DNA from: Datnioides undecimradiatus
Taxonomy: Eukaryota > Chordata > Actinopteri > Lobotiformes > Datnioididae
Reading direction: 5' to 3'
DNA: 64,000 bases
Assembly: GCA_008933995.1 (NCBI GenBank)
Contig: WARS01000029.1
Coordinates: 24,393,879 to 24,457,878 of the forward strand
A program made the position numbers and the translations under genes. The notes beneath the pieces are model-generated. The model worked only from the letters and a program-made list of their open reading frames with translations, ran no database searches and was not told the DNA's origin. Shown here piece after piece: positions 23,401 to 28,765 of the stretch. Position 1 is the first letter of the stretch. Each line of letters starts with the position of its first letter.

Positions 23401-24833
23401 CACCCAGCAACACCTCCACTTTTAACTTCTGGCTCTGAGCTCAGAAACAAACTGGCCTGAACTGGCCACTGACTCGCTCACGTGCAGGTTTATATTCCTG
23501 GAGTTACAGCTCAGTGCGTGAACTTCATGTACTGTTACTGACACACTGACACACAACACAGGTGCTGCAGCTTCTACAGCACTCACACGCAAGATATAAG
23601 CATGCAGTGGAGTGGACAGCATGCACAGTGTGCACGCATGCATGCAAACGGCAGGCCTGAGGCTCTCAGGCCAACACAATGTGGGTCACTGGGTCTATAA
23701 TAGCCAATGGAAAACAGGCCAGACTCCCTTTAGAGACACTGCACTGTCTGTTAGTGGGCTTCATCAAAAACTGATGAGTTTAAAGCTCAGTGTTTTATGA
23801 TTTTAACCATGTTTCACTGAGAAAGCAGTTTTTGGTCTCGTGTGTGACAGAGTTGATGTGTTTCTGCAAGAGTCAAGTGCTGAAGCTCTGATAGATGTAT
23901 GCAAACAGCACATAAAGGTGAAGTGGTGCTGCGCCGGGAGCCTGCGATGGAACAAAGTTCAACTATTCGAATGATTAAAAGATGCAGAATCTGTTTGTTG
24001 GTTTTCTGCCATGAAACAAACACGATGTGCAAACAGGCTCTTTTTTCAGAGGACGATCCAAACGCTGCAAACATCCTCTGAGCTCTGCTGGGAAAAGTGT
24101 TGCATTCAGATTTAAACACAGAAGCATGGAGGAGACGTTGGAAATGAATTTCTCCTTCAATAAGACATGAGTCACTTTTGGGTAGGGGTGCTCCGAAATA
24201 ATGAAAACACACTATTTCTGCTGTGTTTGCATCTTTTCTGGTCAAAGATGATTCATAAAATTAGGATATGACTGATTGATGATCATGAGTTCACCTTAAA
24301 GCATCGATGTCACACACTTAATTCAGTCAAAGCAACAGAAGGGGCTGTTTAGGTATTTGACACATCGTTCTGCAGAGTTTACTTCATAGATTTTATTTTG
24401 TACTGACTTTATTTTCTTTGTTTATTAATCTTGACCTTCAGGTTTTTTCTGTTTTATCTTCCCTCTGTTGTTCCTGCCTGCACAGTATAAATAAAGCTGG
24501 AATTAACCTGTGCTCTGCTTGTTTGTGTTGGTCAGTCACTGATTATCTGTCAGATGTGCTGACATGAAGCCTTCTACATGCTTGTGGCCGGCTGCAGCGT
24601 CCAGCTGCAGCGTCCAGCTCTGGGCTGCAGCAGCACTGACGCTGGACGTTTAACCAGATGCTGAACAGTCACTCACTCACCCTCTTGTGCACGTCATCGC
24701 TGCTCTCCTCAAACTTCTGCTGGATCTTCTCCTCCAGGAAGTAGATCCTGAGCTTCAGGCTGAAGTTCTCCTTCTTCAGGTCGTTCAGGTGCTGCGAGAT
24801 AGTGCGGCAACCGCGGAAACCAGAGTTAGACAT
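2825..24833 (-). CDS. pde4dip: Myomegalin (PDE4DIP), gene span of the CM1 isoform, 3' part missing
   Basis: Large coiled-coil scaffold of centrosome and Golgi. In mammals it anchors PDE4D/PKA signalling, binds AKAP9 and recruits gamma-tubulin complexes. The gene is on the minus strand. The CM1-isoform exons are 24681-24833, 22956-23032, 20839-20962, 20498-20658, 20291-20384, 18884-18919, 12377-12514, 12154-12273, 11768-11860, 11434-11643, 11162-11320, 10786-10878, 10285-10422, 10006-10185, 9716-9910, 9384-9638, 9093-9258, 6900-6985, 6615-6748, 5993-6299, 5739-5904, 5532-5648, 4401-4866, 2974-3209 and 2825-2873. All introns are GT-AG and every junction keeps phase (3,953 nt, about 1,317 codons, no stop). 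Order and words such as QVDLQDLGYETCGRSENEAE and ANDIDYYMGQSF match remembered human PDE4DIP rather than the paralogue CDK5RAP2, and the Cys-rich alternative first exon supports this. The C-terminal part lies past the left edge. Exon edges are read by eye. Confidence 0.9.
2974..3209 (-). CDS. pde4dip: pde4dip exon, NDIDYYMGQSF segment
   Basis: Encodes KFDTLIQAQARELSHLRQRL REGRGVCNILTQHLGDTTKA and onward, then ANDIDYYMGQSFRDQLAQSG ... VSAKISG. Human has KYDSLIQDQARELSYLRQKI ... SNDIDYYLGQSFREQLAQGS. It is 236 bp. The acceptor is TTCTCTCTGCAG and the donor GTGAGTCGC. Confidence 0.95.
3210..4400. other. pde4dip intron
   Basis: Nothing coding seen. Ordinary AT-moderate intron between the exons at 4401-4866 and 2974-3209. 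The section 3760-3860 is denser in CpG and may be conserved, but nothing specific is recognisable. Confidence 0.6.
4401..4866 (-). CDS. pde4dip: pde4dip exon, large shared exon
   Basis: At 466 bp this is the largest exon of the shared part. It begins EFDDLEMCTSLDCGSQWWPG, then GYGDESLQRLVEDLRSQLSR SQAVIRGLQSRLRSLSTSSE, EEDEGWQSSDGG and ends KSATWPG. Human PDE4DIP has the counterparts VIQNLKSRVRSLSVTSDYSS, DEDEGWLSDG and LRSASWPGKYDSL. The acceptor is TCCTCGCAG and the donor GTGAGCGAC. Confidence 0.93.
4867..5531. other. pde4dip intron with CTG-rich patch
   Basis: No exon seen. Bases 5410-5500 carry many scattered CTG/GCTGCTG words. The open frames here are by-products of this composition. 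Confidence 0.6.
5532..5648 (-). CDS. pde4dip: pde4dip exon, QVDLQDLGYETCG signature
   Basis: Encodes TETAVQQDSKQIQVDLQDLG, then YETCGRSENEAEREDTSSP, nearly identical to human QDSKQIQVDLQDLGYETCGR and onward. This is the strongest family signature in the window. It is 117 bp. The acceptor is CTTCTCTGCAG and the donor GTGAGTCTG. Confidence 0.95.
5739..5904 (-). CDS. pde4dip: pde4dip exon, SEATVQAQAEQLKDYRELL segment
   Basis: Encodes AGPGSAQQQGAVSSAMTEKT ... RLMVSEATVQAQAEQLKDY, matching human LLLSEATVFAQANELEKYRVML. It is 166 bp. The acceptor is CTGTTCCAG and the donor GTGAGTGAC. The downstream intron is about 90 bp. Confidence 0.9.
5993..6299 (-). CDS. pde4dip: pde4dip exon with polyglutamate stretch
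   Basis: Encodes (R)KALFSLQAENRDLKHQLTEG, aligning with human NTMLSLCLENAELKEQM, then a strongly acidic stretch with nine consecutive Glu and a second EDEEEEE run. It continues ISELWDAWDGELSLSQAGV and DEQKRKETALLRLLSSSSQ. The acidic run comes from a GAG/GAA trinucleotide repeat (6116-6195). The acceptor (CTGATTTAAAG) is weak and its exact edge less certain. The donor is GTAGACGG, with only 88 bp of intron to the next exon. Confidence 0.85.
6542..6589. repeat. (GT)24 microsatellite in pde4dip intron
   Basis: GT repeat within the 315 bp intron between the exons at 6615-6748 and 5993-6299; it reads as CA repeat in transcript sense. Confidence 0.95.
6615..6748 (-). CDS. pde4dip: pde4dip exon, EKAGFSSLSQMR segment
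   Basis: Encodes DLLFEGQGLMEVKQLVEQKR ... LKAQLEKAGFSSLSQMR, matching human LKELKAQIEEAGFSSVSHIR. It is 134 bp. The acceptor CCGCCCCCCCAG has a pure C tract. The donor is GTGAGAAGG. It ends in phase 2. Confidence 0.9.
6900..6985 (-). CDS. pde4dip: pde4dip exon, acidic segment
   Basis: Encodes GLSSEDEDDLNSEFTESVDEE ESKVFDTK in pieces, matching human GDDTEDTSTEFTDSIEEEAA. It is 86 bp and goes from phase 1 to phase 0. The acceptor is TTCTTCTTTCAG and the donor GTTTGATTT. About 85 residues present in human before this block were not found. Confidence 0.87.
8461..8550. repeat. GT/GAGT compound microsatellite
   Basis: GT dinucleotides interrupted by GAGTGAGTGAG and GAGAG words. Confidence 0.9.
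8646..8748. repeat. CA/GCAC compound microsatellite
   Basis: Alternating CACACA and CGCACGCA blocks over about 100 bp. A pure alternating purine-pyrimidine tract with CG steps, so a plausible Z-DNA former. Confidence 0.9.
8902..9003. repeat. CTCCACCTCCTGCTGCAC minisatellite
   Basis: Repeats of CTCCACCTCC and CTGCTGCAC words over 100 bp, next to the exon at 9093-9258. It yields false Pro/Ala or Gly/Ala ORFs. Confidence 0.85.
9093..9258 (-). CDS. pde4dip: pde4dip exon, DLQRQMVEPS segment
   Basis: Encodes DLQRQMVEPSGLPLVERLTQ EIQELRESL and onward, matching human DLQMQLVDPEDIPAMERLTQ. The exon ends PEFG in phase 1 (donor GTGGGCATC) and joins GLSSEDEDD in the next exon. The acceptor GTGTCTGCAG has a short GU tract upstream. 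Confidence 0.9.
9384..9638 (-). CDS. pde4dip: pde4dip exon, coiled coil
   Basis: Encodes DSASRLGEVMAEQTVRLQEL ... RTLHVKEEIIR. The ends match human QALMERNSELQALRQ and TRNIQIKEDLIK. A long Ser/Thr-rich insert present in the remembered human exon is reduced here to a short Gly/Ser turn (SSGGGSTSD). It is 255 bp and phase 0-0. The acceptor is CTCTCCCTGCAG and the donor GTCAGTGAG. Confidence 0.88.
9716..9910 (-). CDS. pde4dip: pde4dip exon, coiled coil
   Basis: Encodes DLRCSLLAQIQSAPSDILEE ... LLRTISSRDQYIQ, matching human DLSATLLCKLGPGQSEIAEE ... LLQSVSTREQESQ. It is 195 bp and phase 0-0. The acceptor is TGCTGCAG and the donor GTAGAGCAG. Confidence 0.9.
10006..10185 (-). CDS. pde4dip: pde4dip exon, SLEVLLRGKALELEQ segment
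   Basis: Encodes SLEVLLRGKALELEQVCEAW ... LQAALHARTQEAQ, matching human SMESLLRAKGLEVEQLSTTC ... LQTSLHDRNKEVE. It is 180 bp and phase 0-0. The 3' splice site is a pure GU tract running into GUCAG, with almost no pyrimidine tract. The donor is GTACAGACAG. Confidence 0.9.
10189..10212. repeat. (AC)12 microsatellite forming the 3' splice site tract
   Basis: In transcript sense a GU repeat that directly precedes CAG of the exon at 10006-10185. Confidence 0.9.
10285..10422 (-). CDS. pde4dip: pde4dip exon, RAVDEKF segment
   Basis: Encodes RAVDEKFRCVEEKEEESRRL ... RCVLANNEETIS, one of the best matches to human (RAIDEKFSALEEKEKELRQL ... VLSSNEATMQ). It is 138 bp and phase 0-0. The acceptor is AACCCGCAG and the donor GTAAGAGC. 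Confidence 0.92.
10690..10777. repeat. GT-rich microsatellite
   Basis: Three GT blocks separated by GGTT; in transcript sense a CA repeat starting within about 10 nt of the donor of the exon at 10786-10878. Confidence 0.9.
10786..10878 (-). CDS. pde4dip: pde4dip exon flanked by CA repeats
   Basis: Encodes DCELLEDPKEKRDSLLQKLR QRIKERDRALE (31 residues), matching human LLEKLRQRIHDKAVALE. It is 93 bp and phase 0-0. In transcript sense a long CA repeat starts a few bases after the donor (GTGAACAGCACACA), and another lies about 35 nt upstream of the acceptor. Confidence 0.88.
10912..10968. repeat. GT microsatellite with GCGCGC centre
   Basis: GT repeat interrupted by GCGCGCGCACA; reads as CA repeat upstream of the acceptor of the exon at 10786-10878. 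Confidence 0.9.
11162..11320 (-). CDS. pde4dip: pde4dip exon, coiled coil
   Basis: Encodes DLQLALEKARSALQEREERL ... LLTKDQLIE, a highly charged coiled coil aligning with human ELRKALQQLQEELQNKSQQL. It is 159 bp and phase 0-0. The acceptor GGTGCTCAG lies just downstream of a ~48 nt GU repeat. The donor is GTCAGAGAC. Confidence 0.88.
11329..11376. repeat. (CA)24 microsatellite next to an acceptor
   Basis: In transcript sense a GU repeat ending 9 nt before the exon at 11162-11320. Confidence 0.9.
11434..11643 (-). CDS. pde4dip: pde4dip exon, coiled coil
   Basis: Encodes ASGAESIRGQGEVLALQASL ... RRETERHNQ, matching human QQQVALLDLQSALFCSQLEI. It is 210 bp and phase 0-0. Acceptor CTGCCTGCAG and donor GTGAGAGAAG are both clean. 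Confidence 0.88.
11768..11860 (-). CDS. pde4dip: pde4dip exon, ELFRVIEEQ segment
   Basis: Encodes AAELFRVIEEQDKMLCSLKE and onward, matching human EELYQVIEGQNDTMAKLREM. It is 93 bp and phase 0-0. The acceptor GGAGCAG is preceded by a GU repeat. The donor is GTTCGTCC. Confidence 0.88.
11868..11902. repeat. (AC)n microsatellite next to an acceptor
   Basis: GU repeat in transcript sense, ending 7 nt before the exon at 11768-11860. Confidence 0.9.
11928..12150. repeat. CTGC/CTGT tetranucleotide repeat array
   Basis: About 220 bp made almost only of CTGC and CTGT units. In transcript sense it is CAGG/CAGA and begins at the donor of the exon at 12154-12273 (GTGAGACAGGCAGG). No in-frame stop, so it produces false Cys/Leu/Pro and Arg/Gln ORFs. 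Confidence 0.95.
12154..12273 (-). CDS. pde4dip: pde4dip exon, coiled coil
   Basis: Encodes KLQERLGEMELELHAAGEEA ... NIQNITDTVNSKEAQ, matching human ILQEKLNEMSYELKCAQESS. It is 120 bp and phase 0-0. The acceptor has a (GU)n tract ending GUAG instead of a normal polypyrimidine tract. The donor GTGAGACAGG runs straight into a 220 bp CAGG/CAGA repeat. Confidence 0.88.
12275..12302. repeat. (AC)n microsatellite forming an acceptor tract
   Basis: GU repeat in transcript sense, ending in UAG directly at the exon 12154-12273. Confidence 0.9.
12377..12514 (-). CDS. pde4dip: pde4dip exon, first exon shared by both isoforms
   Basis: Encodes RLIDEQQGQLSQYESAAGQC and onward, aligning with human EELLKQQKLNSHETTITQQS. 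The exon is 138 bp and phase 0 at both ends. It is the in-phase partner of both the upstream CM1 exons and the alternative first exon at 14040-15305. The donor is GTACAGACA. Confidence 0.88.
12515..14039. other. pde4dip intron with possible regulatory island
   Basis: Separates the alternative first exon from the first shared exon. No exon seen. The start (about 12840-12960) resembles other AAAGG(A/C)..GTTCACCAC repeat ends in the window. The 13430-13700 part is listed separately. Confidence 0.55.
13430..13700. promoter_or_regulatory. Candidate enhancer with RFX X-box
   Basis: Contains GTTGCCAAGGCAAC at 13555-13568, a perfect palindromic X-box of the GTNRCC-N-RGYAAC type bound by RFX factors. 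A degenerate second half-site (GTTGCTAGGACAC) follows about 7 bp later. The surroundings are CpG-rich and repeat-free. It lies within pde4dip, about 0.5 kb downstream of the alternative first exon. Confidence 0.4.
14040..15305 (-). CDS. pde4dip: pde4dip alternative first exon, Cys-rich myomegalin N-terminus
   Basis: A single 1,266 bp coding exon (422 codons) that begins the CM1-less isoform, the counterpart of human forms starting MKEICRICARELCGNQ. The first in-frame ATG (15305) gives MLDVVKMKEACRIC; the second (15287) corresponds to the human MKE start, and either could be used. Residues 7-75 hold a CxxC-x42-CxxC pattern (CRIC ... CSKC) followed by MYRFDTVIARVEALS, resembling a zinc-finger-associated (ZAD-like) module. 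Later come a six-His run (ALDHHHHHH), the conserved PRRCRGCAALRVADSDYEA block, a Ser-rich stretch and KPRRGSKLPVLVK. The exon ends FRFQQ in phase 0 with donor GTAGATC and can join the exon at 12377-12514. A CpG-rich presumed promoter lies 0.4 kb upstream. Confidence 0.9.
15700..16150 (-). promoter_or_regulatory. CpG-rich presumed promoter of the CM1-less isoform
   Basis: CpG density is clearly above the flanks (for example 15780-15850 and 15950-16120), 0.4-0.8 kb upstream of the ATG at 15305. No TATA box is evident, as expected for a CpG-type promoter. The transcription start cannot be read from sequence alone. Confidence 0.4.
17344..17460. repeat. Long GT compound microsatellite
   Basis: Two long GT blocks joined by ATGTGCGAGTATGTGTGCG. 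Confidence 0.9.
17640..18290. promoter_or_regulatory. Candidate conserved non-coding island
   Basis: Dense non-repetitive sequence with homeodomain-type words (AATTAATCCTAATC near 17915-17935, TAATGAAATC near 17709) and high CpG. It lies 1.5-2.5 kb upstream of the alternative promoter. No conservation test was possible. Confidence 0.3.
18884..18919 (-). CDS. pde4dip: pde4dip 36 bp microexon
   Basis: Encodes 12 residues, DGAELRLQAQMR. It has a strong acceptor (TGTTTCTCCTGCAG) and donor (GTAAGAC). It is phase 0 on both sides, so inclusion or skipping keeps the frame between the exons at 20291-20384 and 12377-12514. It sits where human has the short EEPTSMEV-type junction. A G-rich minisatellite begins about 60 bp upstream in transcript sense. 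It is small but the splice signals are good; it may be alternatively spliced. Confidence 0.7.
18979..19670. repeat. ~30 bp G/C-skewed minisatellite
   Basis: About 22 imperfect copies of a unit built from CTCCTGCAGCT, CTGATCCGGCT and CCACCTCCC. In pde4dip transcript sense each copy carries GGAGGGGAGGTGG-like G-runs. Copies differ in length (about 25-33 bp). Long ORFs through it are repeat artefacts. Confidence 0.92.
20291..20384 (-). CDS. pde4dip: pde4dip exon, coiled coil
   Basis: Encodes residues 172-203, (KDR)VIEELKQQKHSLEVKVQ and onward, aligning with human KRIEELNQSLAAQERLVEQL. The acceptor follows a CTCTCTCTCTCTCAG tract; the donor is GTACAGACA. The exon is 94 bp and ends in phase 0. 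Confidence 0.88.
20498..20658 (-). CDS. pde4dip: pde4dip exon, coiled coil
   Basis: Encodes residues 119-172, starting EAELARGEAERMASLADSEA and matching human EESRLAKNEAARMAALVEAE. A fish-specific Gly/Ser linker (ESGGSGG) follows before DTLGDKDR. The acceptor is GCGTTCAG and the donor GTGACCGC. It ends in phase 2. Confidence 0.88.
20839..20962 (-). CDS. pde4dip: pde4dip exon, coiled coil
   Basis: Encodes residues 77-118, including LSNQNEAELQRRLAERQEE and ETKVQLLQE, matching human LNSQNEAELRRQFEERQQE and NKIQLLQE. The acceptor is CTCTGCAG. The donor GTACACACAC runs straight into a short CA tract. The exon is 124 bp and ends in phase 0. Confidence 0.9.
20963..22955. other. pde4dip intron, 2 kb
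   Basis: Contains the 21386-21533 minisatellite, a G-rich patch (GGTGGAGGTGGAGGAGG, 21680-21715), and a TTTAAAGGATCAGTTCACCAC repeat end near 22230. No exon seen. Confidence 0.55.
21386..21533. repeat. CCACCTCAGGAGGACCGTC minisatellite
   Basis: About eight copies of a 19-22 bp unit. Each contains CCTCAGGAGG, a perfect 10 bp palindrome (CCTCA/GGAGG imperfectly paired, CCTNAGG core). Confidence 0.9.
22956..23032 (-). CDS. pde4dip: pde4dip exon, coiled coil after CM1
   Basis: Encodes residues 52-77, NIELKVQVESLKNELEEKQQ and onward, aligning with human NTELKVEVESLKRELQDKKQ. The acceptor is TTTTCCAG and the donor GTGAGTATG. It starts in phase 0 and ends in phase 2; the split codon is completed by the next exon (LDKAL/STAESL). 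Confidence 0.9.
23033..24680. other. pde4dip intron downstream of the CM1 exon
   Basis: No exon or recognised repeat family. A short duplicated GGCTGCAGCGTCCAGCTGCAG stretch lies near 24590-24620. Confidence 0.5.
24681..24833 (-). CDS. pde4dip: pde4dip exon with long-isoform start and CM1 motif
   Basis: Encodes residues 1-51. The CM1 (centrosomin motif 1) core HLNDLKKENFSLKLRIYFLE is complete; in this family CM1 binds and activates the gamma-tubulin ring complex. The ATG at 24833-24831 is the first ATG of the open frame and gives MSNSGFRG, close to the human MSNGYRTLSQHLNDL start. The open frame runs further upstream without an ATG, so a 5' coding exon joined nearby is possible. The donor is GTGAGTGAG. 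An internal acceptor-like CGCAG just before HLNDL (exon edge 24791) matches the site where human long isoforms join other first exons. Confidence 0.9.
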
Positions 24834-25080
24834 GATGACAGGCGGGTCTCTGGCAGGGGGCTCTGCAGCCCCCCATTTAGCATAACATACTATGTGAAAA
24901 GACACGGCTGACGAGGAAACGGAGCGGACTGACGACTGAACAACCAAACTATCCTGATGATGCAGAACACGGATCAGCCGCCCGCTCTCCGCCGCCGTCA
25001 CACGTCTACAGAGTCAACACAGACACTGGGCTCGTTACAGGAGGGTCTGGGATGGCACCCAGGCAGGAGGGGATTATGGG
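24834..25080 (-). promoter_or_regulatory. Possible 5' UTR/promoter of the CM1 isoform
   Basis: Directly upstream of the ATG at 24833. It is CpG-enriched around 24960-25010 and contains a short upstream ATG frame in transcript sense that overlaps the CM1 start (ATGCTAAATGGGGG). It could be a leader, or an intron if an upstream exon splices in. Confidence 0.3.
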
Positions 25081-25143
25081 AGCCGGGGGGGGTGTTGTTT
25101 CCCTTTTTACCACGAGGAAGTCATGCCAAGAATCTGAGACAGG

Positions 25144-25146
<3 letters not shown>

Positions 25147-25193
<47 letters not shown>
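25147..25193. repeat. (GT)23 microsatellite
   Basis: Uninterrupted GT dinucleotides. Confidence 0.92.
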
Positions 25194-25196
<3 letters not shown>

Positions 25197-26159
25197 ATAA
25201 CATGCTGAGCTGCTGCAGGAGCCTCGTTCAGACTTGATCTGTGTGTTTTTTACCATTTTACTCGAACACACCATCAGAATAACCTGAGTTCTTTATATTT
25301 CTGGTCTGAAAAATGACGAACATGAGGTTTTTTTGTTCATGTTGAAGACTTTTACTCATTTTTCCTGTGTTTGACCTCAGAAACGTGTGTGTGATGTGAT
25401 TAAAACAAAAGAAGGACATGAGAGCAGCTGTTTAAATAGCAGAAAACAATGCGAATATCAGTGAAACCCTGTTTAAAGGCTTCAGGAAGCTCTGAGAGGC
25501 GAGCAGAGCGTGGTCTAATTATAAGATACGACCGAGTCCTGCAGAGGACAACTGTTGAGCTGAGAGCAGCCGACAGCTGCAGGAATCAGAGCAACATGAA
25601 AACAGAGATACAGAAGCAACGGACGGAGGAGAAGATGGAGACCGCAGCGGTGAAACAACACCAACCGACACAGAAAACCTCTCTCTGCTTTTACCTTCCT
25701 CTGACCTTCAGGGAAACTATCAATCAATACAGTACTGCTGGAAAACCAACATGTGCAGGTTTGAACTGGCTGAAGTTTGATTAAAGCAGCTTTTCAAACA
25801 CACCAAAGTGAAATATAAACTGATTGTGATGAAGATCGTAGCTGCACACTGAGACACGATGACTGAAATGATGATAAATATCTTTACAGGTCGCCTGCAG
25901 GTCTGAAGGTCACTGGTATTTCAGCTAATTTCAGCTGCAAAGGCTCAAACTAAACAGGAAATGAGCAACAGGAAACAGAGAAGAACTACAAATCCTCGTG
26001 TTGCATTCAAAGAATTCAAATTTCCTGAAGTTAGAAGCTTTTTGCACGTCACTTCCTGATAAAGTGGAGTTTTCCCGCCCCAGTTTAGCAGAAAAAGTCA
26101 AATCCCTGCACCAAAACAGTTCCAAACTCCCGGGTTAGTCCCTGTCAGTAAACGTCTCA

Positions 26160-26430
26160 TGAGACAGGTCAGTGTGAGACCACAGGGGGGCGCTGACGCT
26201 CCACCCGGGTCCCAGGGTCCCGGCAGCCCTGCAGATCTCAGAGAGCGCCAGCGATCCGGAGGCTATTTAAAGACGCCGCGGGCCTGCGGCTGTCACTGAG
26301 GAATGCTGGGAAACGCTCCTCACAGAGCGCGCGGCTACACAGCAGCATATGGCTGAATGCACGAACACGTGTTGCATTCACGGTCTGCGCGCGCACATGC
26401 ACACGGGAACAAACGGAGGGAAGAGAGAAT
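26160..26430. promoter_or_regulatory. CpG-rich block with TATA-like and E-box words
   Basis: CpG-rich stretch containing GGCTATTTAAAGACGC (TATA/MEF2-like, about 26263), GGAATG (TEAD/MCAT-like), CATATG and CACGTG E-boxes. It lies 1.3 kb upstream of the CM1 start and could be a distal promoter or enhancer. Direction undetermined. Confidence 0.3.
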
Positions 26431-27539
26431 GCACGCAGATGAGTTGAACTAGACACACACACACACACACACACCCCGTTCACACACAAGTTCACACCCC
26501 GCAGAGTGTGTTAAAGCTAATGTGTGTTTTCCTTTTCTGTCACATTCAGCACTTAATTCCTTTAACGAGGGGTTTGTGTATCGCTGCTATAGGCGCAGAG
26601 TTGTGTGTGCAGATGTGTGTAAAACTGCCGCACATCTGGATCCGGTTGCGCGCACATAGAGCGCAGATAGCTGCCGCTTTCCTTACATTTAATCCTGTTT
26701 ATTGTCGACGATCTTTGGCATTTTCTAACATCAGAACAGACACATGCAGCCTCACATGATGTGAGGGTTTGGAGCGAGTAATAACTGCAACGCTGAAGCA
26801 GAAACGCAGTCAGACAGAGGATTTACCCGGGATTCGCCTTTTCACACAGGCAGAAGAGCAGTGTTTGAAAAGCAGCTAAACATCCTGTTTCAGTTTGAAC
26901 AGGCCCGCCTCAGTTCTCCACAAAGTGAATTTAAACCTTTCTCTGAACCCAAAAACTGCTTCTACAACAAAGAGCGGAGCCAAGAACAAGCAAACAGAAT
27001 AAAGTGGCTGTACGACTCTCTCCCAGCTTAGATATGTGGATTTGTCATTGATTTGCTCTTTTATAATTCATTATATATAATGTTTGGCAGATGGGGGCTG
27101 CAACTAATTACAGATGAATCAACTGATCCACTAGTTTTACTTCATTAAATGATAAACAGTTTAAAAAACAAAGCTGTCACATTTCCCACAACTGAAGAGG
27201 CCTCAAACGCCTCGTCTCACCACACTGTGAACACATACAGCTGCAGCGTTCAGCTGTCCGCATACTTTTGGCCACAGCTCCACTTTAAACGCGCAGAGTC
27301 TTCAGAGACCTTGTGAATGATCAGATCAGTCGGTGGCTATTTGTCAATATCCAATAATCAAGACGGGAGAACGAAGATAATCTATACAGCTGCTGACAAC
27401 ATGTTACAACAATCTCAGTCTGACACAGTTTGAAAACACGAAACCGCAGTAATTCAGCCCAAAGTCAAACCAGATGAGGTCGGCCGGGTTGTCATCTGCC
27501 CCGGGACACGTGTTGTTAGAGGTGATCAGTGATTAAACT

Positions 27540-27541
<2 letters not shown>

Positions 27542-27582
<41 letters not shown>
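27542..27582. repeat. (AC)20 microsatellite
   Basis: Uninterrupted AC dinucleotides. Confidence 0.92.
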
Positions 27583-27585
<3 letters not shown>

Positions 27586-27700
27586 TTGATGTGTGACTGG
27601 CCGACACACACAGCTGAGGGAGTTAGTCAGCGCATCACCTCCGAGCTAGAGTGGACGAGGGCCTGGAGCGAGATGCTGCCTGCGGCGGCTCATCCAGAGG

Positions 27701-27701
<1 letters not shown>

Positions 27702-27747
<46 letters not shown>
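27702..27747. repeat. (CA)23 microsatellite
   Basis: Uninterrupted CA dinucleotides, 120 bp from the preceding CA array. Confidence 0.92.
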
Positions 27748-27749
<2 letters not shown>

Positions 27750-28059
27750 TGACTGAATTTATTACAACACAACGTGCCCGTGAAATGAAATCATCCTAAT
27801 TCTGCAGGACTTTTCCAGCTCCGGAGCAAAATCCAACACCAGAACATTTTTCCAGGCTCGGCCCACCGAGTCCGTTTCTCTGGGAGCAGACCTGGACCCG
27901 CTTATTAGAATCAGAGCGGATTAGGACCTGAAAACATGTGGGTACATGAGAGATCCACGTCAGATGTTTTCACCCGGTCGCCATTCCTGTTCCTGTTTCG
28001 CTGACAGCTGTTTGGTCGCCATGGCAGCACGGCGGGAGGCAGCCATAACAGTTTACTGT

Positions 28060-28440
28060 AAAGCTCCGCCTACCGCTGCATCTTCATGTTGGGACCAGCT
28101 TTAAAAAAGGCACCTCTGCAGGAATGGGAGGGTAATTGGGAGTTTGCATGTGAGTAAGCGTGTGTGTGCGTGTGTGTGTGAGCTTTGGATTGGCAGAGCG
28201 CTGGGAGTTTTTCCCTCTTTACCGGTAACAGGAGCTCCTTGATGCCAGCTCGCTCGACATTTTCCAGCCCTGCTCTCCGGCGGTGCGGTGCCAAACCCCC
28301 TAATGCAATTCTGCAGGGGGAACGTCTGATTGTGTTTATTGTGCCGCCACGGTCCACGGTAGACCTGCTGGTTAAAAATTATCGTTTGTAAACGCAATTA
28401 AGTCGTCAAGAGAGCCACTAAAAATATCCCCAGGAGCTCA
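28060..28440. promoter_or_regulatory. Candidate conserved non-coding island
   Basis: Unusually word-rich, non-repetitive sequence. It has GGGTAATTGGG, TAATGCAATTC, GTTTGTAAACGC (forkhead-like), CGCAATTAAG and CTAAAAATATCC (MEF2-like). No ORF survives. Judged by texture only. Confidence 0.35.
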
Positions 28441-28654
28441 TTAAGATCACGGACAGAGAGAGAGAGCGGAGACTCAGAAACCAGATCAAACCTGCACTCG
28501 GGCTGGACGCTGCAACATGTTTACGACCTCCAACGCCATGTCAGATCCTTCAAATCAAACGAGTGAATATGTGTTTCAGATTGTGTCTGTTTGCATCTTT
28601 ACTTCTTTAAAATAAGTTATTTAAGAAGATTTACACCAATCCCTGCAGCAGGAA

Positions 28655-28765
28655 TCAGGGTGTAGTTAGCCTAGTTTAGCATAAAGACTGGAAACGGGTG
28701 GAAAAAGCTAGCCTGCATTTAAAAACACACCTCCCAGCGCCTCGAACGCTCGCTAATGAACTTTG
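28655..28765 (+). repeat. Dispersed teleost repeat fragment (AGCATAAAGACTGGAAAC family)
   Basis: Contains TTTAGCATAAAGACTGGAAA followed by GGTGGAAAAAGCTAGCCTGC and CACCTCCCAGCGCCTCGAA, a word order I recognise from a repeat that is common in percomorph genomes. The opposite orientation occurs near 55.7 kb. Confidence 0.65.

Larger units (their letters stand above)
25081..28059. other. Upstream region without a recognised gene
   Basis: Holds microsatellites at 25147-25193, 26452-26474, 27542-27582 and 27702-27747, and a candidate regulatory block at 26160-26430. Nothing coding is supported. Confidence 0.5.

Noticed and set aside
2825..24833. Assignment to CDK5RAP2, the CM1 paralogue
   Set aside because: The Cys-rich alternative first exon, the LGYETCGRSENEAE block and the RAVDEKF block match PDE4DIP, and remembered CDK5RAP2 lacks them.
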